The notes beneath the pieces were generated by a model. That model was given only the letters and a program-made list of their open reading frames with translations. It was not told the origin of the DNA and did not search any database. This document shows, one piece after another, positions 6,502 to 12,001 of a stretch of DNA of 13,927 nucleotides; the stretch's first letter is position 1; the number at the start of each line of letters is the position of its first letter. The position numbers were made by a program, and so were the translations under genes. Origin of the DNA: MGOM01 sp035455265 (GTDB lineage Bacteria > Chloroflexota > Anaerolineae > Anaerolineales > E44-bin32); assembly GCA_035455265.1 (NCBI GenBank), contig DATIFK010000027.1, positions 1 through 13,927 of the forward strand. Direction: 5' to 3'.

Positions 6502-8089
6502 CCTGCGACCTCCGTCGCAGGCGCGTGAAGCGACACTCCTTCACCTGGCGTTCGCTTTCGTCCTGGTCAATCTGGCCCTGCTCGCAGCCGGGCTGGCTCA
6601 GGCGGCCGGGTCGCTTTCCGCCCGGGCCTTGGCCCCGCTGGTGGTGGCGCCATCCTGGGCAGCTGTGGCGTGGATCCTTCATCGGCGCCTGTCTCGCCTC
6701 CGCCCCCGCCGCGATCCGTTCATCCTGCCCGTCGTCCTCTTGTTGTCCGGGTGGGGGCTGATCCTCAACTGGCGGCTATCGCTCGAGTACGGCGCGAGGC
6801 AGACCGCATGGTTTCTCGTGGGTGCCGGACTCTTTCTGGCAGTGGTCCAGGCTCCGCGGGATCTCCTCTGGCTTCGGCGCTACCGTCTCCTTTGGCTGGG
6901 GCTCGGTCTGGCCTTGACGGCTGCCACCCTGGCCTTCGGCACCAATCCTTCCGGCGGCGAAGCGCGGCTCTGGCTGGGCTGCTGCGGAGTTTATATGCAG
7001 CCTTCTGAGCCTCTGCGCTTGCTCCTGGTGGCCTATCTGGCATCCTACCTATCGGATCGGCTCTCGCCCGCGGGTGGACACGGCCGGGTGTTACCCGTGC
7101 TGGCGCCCCTCGTGGTGGTGTGGGTCGTCGCCGTCGGCCTTTTGACCGCGCAGAGGGACCTCGGGGCAGGGATGCTCTTCATCGGGCTGTTGACCGTCTT
7201 GCTCTACGTCGCCTTCGATCGTCGCAGGGTTTTGCTCCTGGGCGGAGCCCTTCTCCTGGCAGGCGCCTTCGTCGGCTACTGGTTCACCCCTGTCGTCCAG
7301 GCACGGTTGACCTCATGGCTCGACCCATTTGCCGATCCGAGCGGAGCCTCCTATCAGGTGCTCCAATCGTTGATCGCCCTGGCACATGGCGGGCTGGTGG
7401 GCGCCGGCCCTGGCCAGGGAATCCCGACCTACATCCCGGCGGCGCACACCGATTTCATCTTCAGCGCCCTGGTGGAGGAGTGGGGGATGATCGGAGGGCT
7501 CGCCGTCATCGGATTGATCGGCGTCCTCATCAGCCGCGGGCTGCGCGCCGCGGCACGCTCCCGGGACACGTACGGCTCGCTGCTCGCCGCGGGTTTGTCA
7601 ACCGCGTTGGGCTTGCAGGCTGTGATCATTCTGGGGGGAACCCTCATGGTCCTTCCGCTGACGGGCATCCCTCTGCCGTTTCTTTCCTACGGTGGTTCTT
7701 CCCTCACGACGAGCTTCGTGGCGGCCGGATTGCTGCTGCTCGTGTCCGACGCGCAGCCGGCTCAGGCCGGGCTGGGCCGGCCCCTCGATCGAGTGCACCT
7801 TGGCTTCCTTGGGGGTTGGGCCCTCCTTGCCCTGGTCCTGGGTTGGTGGATTCTCGTTCGTGGCCCGGATCTGGTGCAGAGGCCGGAGAACCCCCGTTTG
7901 GGGGGGCCTGTCAACGGCGCCCAGGCATGGTCTGCGATGCCAAATGGCGACTCGCGGGTGTCCCTCTTTCCGAAGGACACGGCGGGGCGGCCACCGAACG
8001 AGGGCGTCGGAGTGCTCATTCCTGCGGGTCCAGACCTTCGATGGGCGGAAACGATCGACTTCGAGCGGACGATCTTCATTCAGGGCTAG
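6479..8089 (+). CDS. ftsW/rodA: SEDS-family peptidoglycan polymerase (FtsW/RodA type)
   Basis: Polytopic membrane glycosyltransferase that polymerises lipid II into glycan strands for division or elongation. I count about 12 membrane segments in the first 425 residues plus one extra at 441-460. SEDS motifs: WLGCCGVYMQPSEPLRLL (165-182), AQRDLGAGM with the catalytic-type Asp227 (family consensus PDLG/PDFG), YQVLQSLIALAHGGLVGAGPGQG (292-314), AAHTDFIFSALVEEWG (321-336) and the signature GIPLPFLSYGGSS (396-408). The start is probably TTG 6479, overlapping mtnP by 23 bp with no SD, so translation is likely coupled; no ATG or GTG lies nearby in frame. After the SEDS core, a 13th membrane helix and the stretch LVQRPENPR resemble the N-terminus of class B PBPs, followed by about 60 unassigned residues. 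FtsW versus RodA cannot be settled here. Confidence 0.9.
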   Translation: MSIPTSVDLRPPSQAREATLLHLAFAFVLVNLALLAAGLAQAAGSLSARALAPLVVAPSWAAVAWILHRRLSRLRPRRDPFILPVVLLLSGWGLILNWRLSLEYGARQTAWFLVGAGLFLAVVQAPRDLLWLRRYRLLWLGLGLALTAATLAFGTNPSGGEARLWLGCCGVYMQPSEPLRLLLVAYLASYLSDRLSPAGGHGRVLPVLAPLVVVWVVAVGLLTAQRDLGAGMLFIGLLTVLLYVAFDRRRVLLLGGALLLAGAFVGYWFTPVVQARLTSWLDPFADPSGASYQVLQSLIALAHGGLVGAGPGQGIPTYIPAAHTDFIFSALVEEWGMIGGLAVIGLIGVLISRGLRAAARSRDTYGSLLAAGLSTALGLQAVIILGGTLMVLPLTGIPLPFLSYGGSSLTTSFVAAGLLLLVSDAQPAQAGLGRPLDRVHLGFLGGWALLALVLGWWILVRGPDLVQRPENPRLGGPVNGAQAWSAMPNGDSRVSLFPKDTAGRPPNEGVGVLIPAGPDLRWAETIDFERTIFIQG

Positions 8090-8108
8090 CTGGTTCAAGG
8101 GATTGAAG

Positions 8109-9782
8109 ATGGAGACGAGAACATCGATCGGTCGAGAGCGGCTCCTCAAGGGGATGGCGCTCGGCTTCCCGGCGTTGCTGGCTGTAGCCCTCATGGTCCC
8201 CAGGATCATCAGACCTCAGTTCGGCCTTTTCGATGATGCGACGTCGATTTCCATAGCTCAAGAAACCTGGAGCGGGCAGTGGGATTGGAGGCAAGACCTC
8301 GGGCAGTACGGCCGGTTTAGGCCGGTCTACTGGCTGGGATTCTCCCTCCTCTATCATTTCGCGGGGCATAGCCCAATCTGGTACTTCGTAGGAAACCTGA
8401 TCCTTCTCGGCGGCACCACCTTCTTGCTCGGTTGGGTGGTGTTGCGGCTTACTCGCAGACCCTTCGCGGCGGGCGTAACGGGCACAGCCTTTGTCCTCGG
8501 AGGGCCCGTGGTCGAGGCCGCGTACACGTTGTCCAAGCCCGAGCTGCTTCAGTGCTTCTTCCTTGTCGCCTCTGCTGCGGCGTTCTTGGGCGCGTCTGGA
8601 CCTGGGTCAAAGCGTATGCGGGATGGCAGGCTGCTCTTGCCATCCCTCTTCATCCTTCTCGCCGCATTGACGAAGGAAACGACTGGCTTGTTGCTTGGGA
8701 TCAGCTCTTTCTGGACCGCCGTCGCCTTCGTTGAGGGGCGCGGGAGGAGAGCTGAGGGCCTTCAGAAAGCCGGTCTTGAGGCGCGGGAATTCCTCGCGGC
8801 TTGCGCTGCGGGGATCGCTGTCTACGTTGCTGCCGCGCTCGTCTTTACTCCAAGCATCCTCAGTGGTGCGGGGCCGCGGGCGAACTTCACGCTCCAATGG
8901 GCGACCATCTCGGCCAATGCCAAGACTTGGCTTGACTGGATCGTGCGCGATTGGCTGTACATCCTGCCGCTGCTCATGGCGGCGACGTTCCTCATCATCC
9001 GGGAGCGCAAGTGGGAACAACTCCCAGCGATGCTGCCGTGCTTGGGTTGGTTGGGGGCATGGTTCGTTCTCTACCTTCCGTACAGATTCACGCCCGAGTA
9101 CTACCTGCTACCCTTTTCGCTTGGCGCGGCTGTCTCTGCGGGCCTGCTGGCGATCCCGGTCATCGATTCGACTCACGGCGCCCGGGGGGCGAACTCTGCC
9201 CTTGCGAGAATCGGCGCCGTGGCGACCGCCGCACTCTTCCTGCTGACACTCCCGAACAACGTGTCGAACGCCGGGATCCAGCTTTCGGTTGACGACTCCA
9301 ACGCGGACATGTTGAAGTATGTCGCGGAGACGGCGCCGCAGGGAGCGCTTGTCCTGGTCAACATCCGCGAAGACATCGAGTACCTATGGCAGATAGGGCC
9401 TATGCTCCGGACGATCTACCATCGTCCAGACCTGACGGTTGAGGCCTATTCGTTTGCCCGCGGTGCTTTGCGGACCGGGAAGCGATCGGTGATGGTGGTA
9501 TCGCCCTTTGTGGAGAACGTGCCCTATCCCTCTGTTCGGCTGGGGATTCCGGAACTGGCCTCGCGACAGTGGGAGGCCAAGCTCCAGCAGGAACTCATGG
9601 GTCGCATGTCCTTGGTGCGGGAAGTTCGGCGGAACACCCATCTCCTCGCCATCGATGCGCCCCGTCTGGGTTGCCTCGTTGCTCCCCCGGTTCCGTTCTG
9701 CCAGCGACGCCACTCCCCTTTCGACACCCGAAGATTCTCCACCGGTTGGCGCATCTACACCGTCGTGGACCTCGGAGAGTAG
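8109..9782 (+). CDS. GT-C-like multipass membrane glycosyltransferase, unknown substrate
   Basis: 557-residue polytopic protein. About nine to eleven hydrophobic segments cover residues 15-385; a soluble, probably extracytoplasmic tail (about 395-557) follows. An acidic FDD motif (41-43) in the first outer loop and an LTKET motif (187-191) fit the GT-C fold, as in PMT/ArnT-like enzymes that use polyprenyl-linked sugars, so glycosylation of a wall polymer, protein or lipid is likely but unproven. ATG 8109 follows AAGGGA (8097-8102) at 6 bases and lies 19 bp after the SEDS stop, consistent with an operon. By eye its G+C is a little lower than its neighbours and its codon choice less GC-biased, which could mean later acquisition. 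Family assignment is moderate; no specific name is justified. Confidence 0.6.
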   Translation: METRTSIGRERLLKGMALGFPALLAVALMVPRIIRPQFGLFDDATSISIAQETWSGQWDWRQDLGQYGRFRPVYWLGFSLLYHFAGHSPIWYFVGNLILLGGTTFLLGWVVLRLTRRPFAAGVTGTAFVLGGPVVEAAYTLSKPELLQCFFLVASAAAFLGASGPGSKRMRDGRLLLPSLFILLAALTKETTGLLLGISSFWTAVAFVEGRGRRAEGLQKAGLEAREFLAACAAGIAVYVAAALVFTPSILSGAGPRANFTLQWATISANAKTWLDWIVRDWLYILPLLMAATFLIIRERKWEQLPAMLPCLGWLGAWFVLYLPYRFTPEYYLLPFSLGAAVSAGLLAIPVIDSTHGARGANSALARIGAVATAALFLLTLPNNVSNAGIQLSVDDSNADMLKYVAETAPQGALVLVNIREDIEYLWQIGPMLRTIYHRPDLTVEAYSFARGALRTGKRSVMVVSPFVENVPYPSVRLGIPELASRQWEAKLQQELMGRMSLVREVRRNTHLLAIDAPRLGCLVAPPVPFCQRRHSPFDTRRFSTGWRIYTVVDLGE

Positions 9783-9888
9783 AGTGTCGACGGCAGAGGA
9801 CGATGACCCTTGGCAGTGTGGAGACGCTCGGTGGTCGCGCGCGGTTGGACGATCCCCATGCGGAACCCCCCGACAGCAATCTTTCTCC

Positions 9889-9917
9889 TTGACCCTCTTC
9901 CGCCTCACGGCTATAAT
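9889..9917 (+). promoter_or_regulatory. Sigma70-type promoter of rpsP-khpA-rimM
   Basis: TTGACC (9889-9894), a 17-bp spacer, then TATAAT (9912-9917). This is the closest match to consensus in the window and suits a ribosomal-protein operon. Transcription should start near 9924, giving a 5' leader of about 190 nt before rpsP. The stretch before it (9783-9888), after the membrane protein stop, shows no gene and no clear terminator. Confidence 0.85.
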
Positions 9918-10115
9918 GCCAGTCCTGTAAGGCAGGCGACGCGCCTCGACCCGCCGGTCGGACTCCCCGATCCAGGGAGCCTTCGCCGGCGGATGTCATC
10001 CGAAGCGGTTGTCTGCGATCTGTGCGGGATCGATCTCCATCCGCTTCGTCCTGCTCCCTTCAGCAGGCCTCGCGCGGCGGCGGGGAACCCGCAACCATAC
10101 AAGTGAGGATGACGG
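9918..10115 (+). promoter_or_regulatory. Structured 5' leader of rpsP
   Basis: The leader holds a series of non-overlapping inverted repeats. They are CGACC/GGTCG (9947-9960); CTCCC/GGGAG (9963-9979); CGAAGCGG/CCGCTTCG (10001-10048) enclosing CGATC/GATCG (10016-10032); CCTGCT/AGCAGG (10050-10067); and GCGGG/CCCGC (10080-10092). The rpsP Shine-Dalgarno (GAGG, 10105-10108) follows and is unpaired in this fold. This suits an autoregulatory ribosomal-protein leader or other cis-acting RNA. I do not recognise a named family. A 37-codon frame (9993-10106) also crosses it and is discussed among the findings. Confidence 0.55.
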
Positions 10116-10544
10116 ATGGTTCGCATACGCCTGCGGAAGGTCGGCTCTCGCCACCAACCCAGCTTTCGAGTCGTGGTGACCGATCGCGAGAGCCCTCGCG
10201 ACGGCCGCTTCCTGGAAGTCATCGGCCACTACAACCCGCGCACGCATCCGGCGACCGTTGACCTGGACGAAGCGCGCCTGTATCACTGGCTCCAGCATGG
10301 GGCGCAGCCGTCCGACTCGATGGGCCAAATCCTGCGCAGTGTCGGCGCCTGGGCCCGCTGGGAACGCTTCAAGGGCGGTGAGGCCCTCGACGGCCTGCTG
10401 GCCGAGGCCAAGAGCTCCCACGCCGCCGCAGATCAGCGGACCTCGACGGTCCAGGCATCGGGCGGGCGGGCCTCGAAGAAGGCTCGCGCCAAGGAAGTAG
10501 CCGCCGCCGAAGCTGCGCCGGAAGCGAAAGCCGCCGAGGGTTAA
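10116..10544 (+). CDS. rpsP: 30S ribosomal protein bS16
   Basis: Small-subunit protein that binds 16S rRNA and aids 30S assembly. The N-terminal 80 residues carry the family signature: VRIRLRKVGSRHQPSFRVVV, then ESPRDGRFLEVIGHYNPRT, and the downstream DEARLYHWLQHGAQPSD helix. At 142 residues it is longer than the usual 80-90; the extra C-terminal tail is rich in Ala, Lys and Glu and looks disordered, as in several GC-rich phyla. ATG 10116 has GAGG at 7 bases. It is first in an operon with khpA (4-bp gap) and rimM. The ffh gene that often precedes rpsP is not here. Confidence 0.96.
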   Translation: MVRIRLRKVGSRHQPSFRVVVTDRESPRDGRFLEVIGHYNPRTHPATVDLDEARLYHWLQHGAQPSDSMGQILRSVGAWARWERFKGGEALDGLLAEAKSSHAAADQRTSTVQASGGRASKKARAKEVAAAEAAPEAKAAEG

Positions 10545-10548
10545 TGCC

Positions 10549-10806
10549 ATGATGAACGCCGCCCGCCCGGGAAGTGAAGTCAAGGCGCTGGTGGAGTTCA
10601 TTGCGCGGTCGCTGGTCTCCGATCCGACGGAAGTGAAGGTGGTCGAGCGCAGCCGCCAGGGGGAAGTGCGCCTCGAGCTGCGCGTGGCGGAGGAGGACAT
10701 GGGCCGGGTCATCGGCCGCGCCGGAAGGGTGGCGAATGCCATGCGCGCTTTGCTGCGCGTGGCAGCCGCTCGTCGGGGGATCCGAGCGACTCTCGATATC
10801 CTCTGA
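10549..10806 (+). CDS. khpA: KH-domain RNA-binding protein KhpA
   Basis: Small single-KH protein of 85 residues. The ALVEFIARSLVSDPTEV start, the LRVAEEDMGRVIGRAGRVANAMRALL core with the GRAG nucleic-acid loop (residues 56-59), and the end TLDIL match the KhpA/YlqC family, which partners with KhpB in RNA binding and affects cell division or elongation in Firmicutes. It sits in the conserved slot between rpsP and rimM. GAGGG (10536-10540) lies 8 bases upstream of ATG 10549; a second ATG follows immediately, so the first residue is uncertain by one. It is separated from rimM by 3 bases. Confidence 0.93.
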   Translation: MMNAARPGSEVKALVEFIARSLVSDPTEVKVVERSRQGEVRLELRVAEEDMGRVIGRAGRVANAMRALLRVAAARRGIRATLDIL

Positions 10807-10809
10807 CCG

Positions 10810-11379
10810 ATGAGCCCAGCGCCTCGTCGCACGACCGAGCGCGCCCGCCGACCGTCGCACCTGGTCGTCGGGCGCGTGGTTCGTCCCCATGGGGTGCGGG
10901 GCGACCTCTTGGTCGAGTCTCTGTCGCAAGTGCTGGATACGATCGCCCCCGAGGCGACGATCTACTTCGGGAAGGGCCGCCGGCACGAACGCCTCCGTTC
11001 GATCCAGCGCCACGGGGACCACGTCCGGATTCACATCGAAGGTTGCGATGACCGCGCCCGCGCCGAAGCCTATCGGGGGGAAGAGCTCCTGATTCGCCTG
11101 GACGATGCGCCGCCCCTTCCGGAGGGTCGCTACTATCACTGGGAGATCCTCGGCCTGCGAGTCGTGTCGGAGCAGGGGGAGACCCTCGGCCGCATCCGCC
11201 GGATCCTCGAGACCGGCGCCAACGATGTCTACGTCGTGGACCTCGACGACGGAGATGAGATCCTGCTCCCGGCCATCAATTCGGTCGTGCAGGGCGTCGA
11301 CCTCGAGCAGGGCGTCATGCACGTCCGGTTATTGGCCGGGCTGGTCGAGACCACGCGGCGGAAGGCCAGTGGTCGGTGA
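10810..11379 (+). CDS. rimM: Ribosome maturation factor RimM
   Basis: 16S processing factor that acts on the 30S head. The N-terminal RimM domain (about residues 18-97) shows LVVGRVVRPHGVRGDLLVES, and the C-terminal PRC-barrel (about 105-178) shows GRYYHWEILGLRVV, ETLGRIRRILETGANDVYVV and EILLPAI. At 189 residues it has normal length. ATG 10810 has no clear SD and lies 3 bases after the khpA stop, so translational coupling is likely. The last codons (ASGR, stop 11377-11379) lie inside a degenerate heptamer repeat that begins at 11367. The usual partners trmD and rplS do not follow. Confidence 0.95.
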   Translation: MSPAPRRTTERARRPSHLVVGRVVRPHGVRGDLLVESLSQVLDTIAPEATIYFGKGRRHERLRSIQRHGDHVRIHIEGCDDRARAEAYRGEELLIRLDDAPPLPEGRYYHWEILGLRVVSEQGETLGRIRRILETGANDVYVVDLDDGDEILLPAINSVVQGVDLEQGVMHVRLLAGLVETTRRKASGR

Positions 11380-11453
11380 CCGGTGGTCAGTCTCGAGCAG
11401 GCATTCTGAATGGGAACACTGGAAACTGGAAACTGACGGCTGATCGCTGACGG
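11367..11453 (+). repeat. Degenerate 7-bp-period repeat tract
   Basis: Two blocks show a 7-base period. Block 1 (11367-11394) reads CAGTGGT, CGGTGAC, CGGTGGT, CAGTCTC. Block 2 (11418-11453) reads ACTGGAA twice, one A, then CTGACGG, CTGATCG, CTGACGG. A non-repeating 23-bp stretch separates them. Block 1 overlaps the rimM stop codon. CTGACGG is the same heptamer found in tandem at 1349-1362. The look is that of short tandemly repeated intergenic heptamers known from cyanobacteria and other phyla. Confidence 0.6.
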
Positions 11454-11461
11454 CCCTCCGC

Positions 11462-11490
11462 TTGCCGCGCGGCCCCTCGTATGCTAGACT
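11462..11490 (+). promoter_or_regulatory. Promoter of the Roadblock gene
   Basis: TTGCCG (11462-11467), a 17-bp spacer, then TAGACT (11485-11490) preceded by TGC (11482-11484), which makes an extended -10. The expected start near 11497 gives a leader of about 31 nt before the GTG at 11528. Expression independent of rimM is therefore likely, possibly extending into pyrG. Confidence 0.65.
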
Positions 11491-11527
11491 GTCTCGGTGC
11501 ACCCACCCTTCCGTTCGGCAGGACATC

Positions 11528-11902
11528 GTGGATAAGGCTCGCAAGGACCAGTTGGTCCAGCGCCTGCGCGAGATGCAGGGGAATACGACGGACGTCGAGG
11601 CCTCGGCCGTCGTTTCGGTGGACGGGCTGATCATCGCCTCGTCACTCCCGGCGGCCGTTGAGGAAGACCGGGTGTCGGCGATGTCGGCGGCGATGCTGAG
11701 CCTCGGCGAGCGCATCGCCGGCGAACTGGGCCGGGGCGGCCTCGACGAGGTCTACATCCACGGCGATACCGGATACGTGTTGCTCATGTCGGCAGGGGCC
11801 GAAGCCGTTCTGACGGTCCTGGCGCGTGAGCAGGCCAAGCTCGGGCTGATCCTGTTGGAGATGCGCCGGGCGGCGGAAGATCTGGGGAAACTCGTCGCGT
11901 GA
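11528..11902 (+). CDS. Roadblock/LC7 domain protein
   Basis: 124-residue protein made almost wholly of one Roadblock/LC7 (MglB-like) domain: VEASAVVSVDGLIIASSLP (about residues 22-40), a long helix with MSAAMLSLGERIAGELG, then EVYIHGDTGYVLLMSAG and AVLTVLAREQAKLGLILLEMRRA. Such proteins form dimers and regulate small Ras-like GTPases (MglB on MglA) or act in polarity and gliding, but no GTPase gene lies in the window, so the partner is unknown. I chose GTG 11528 because the promoter -10 at 11485-11490 lies inside any longer form; a weak AGGA lies 4 bases upstream. pyrG follows after 99 bp that contain a terminator-like hairpin. Confidence 0.85.
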   Translation: MDKARKDQLVQRLREMQGNTTDVEASAVVSVDGLIIASSLPAAVEEDRVSAMSAAMLSLGERIAGELGRGGLDEVYIHGDTGYVLLMSAGAEAVLTVLAREQAKLGLILLEMRRAAEDLGKLVA

Positions 11903-11938
11903 GCGGACCACGTTTCGACGGCAACCGCGAGACTCAAC

Positions 11939-12001
11939 GGCGGTGGGGAGGTCGCCCGATGGATGGCCCTCCCCACCGCCCCTTTTTGGGGAGGTGAGGG
12001 T
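11939..12001 (+). promoter_or_regulatory. Attenuator-like hairpins and strong RBS before pyrG
   Basis: GGCGGTGGGGAGG (11939-11951) and CCTCCCCACCGCC (11968-11980) form a perfect 13-bp, GC-rich stem with a 16-base loop, followed two bases later by TTTTT (11983-11987): an intrinsic-terminator shape. The same CCTCCCC (11968-11974) can instead pair with GGGGAGG (11988-11994), which overlaps the Shine-Dalgarno GGAGGTG (11990-11996). The two stems exclude each other. No promoter fits between the hairpin and ATG 12002, so pyrG mRNA must read through it. Confidence 0.65.

Noticed and set aside
7692..8108. N-terminal extension of the GT-C-like protein
   Set aside because: It overlaps the SEDS gene in another frame with a Cys/Arg-rich, non-membrane sequence; ATG 8109 has a proper SD.
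11939..11980. Bacillus-type reiterative-transcription control of pyrG
   Set aside because: It needs a start site with a G-run just before a pyrimidine-rich 5' stem arm; the 5' arm here is G-rich and no promoter was found at the right place.
11963..12001. Extended pyrG start at ATG 11963
   Set aside because: It lies in the hairpin loop before the SD; the conserved CTP synthase N-terminus begins at 12002.
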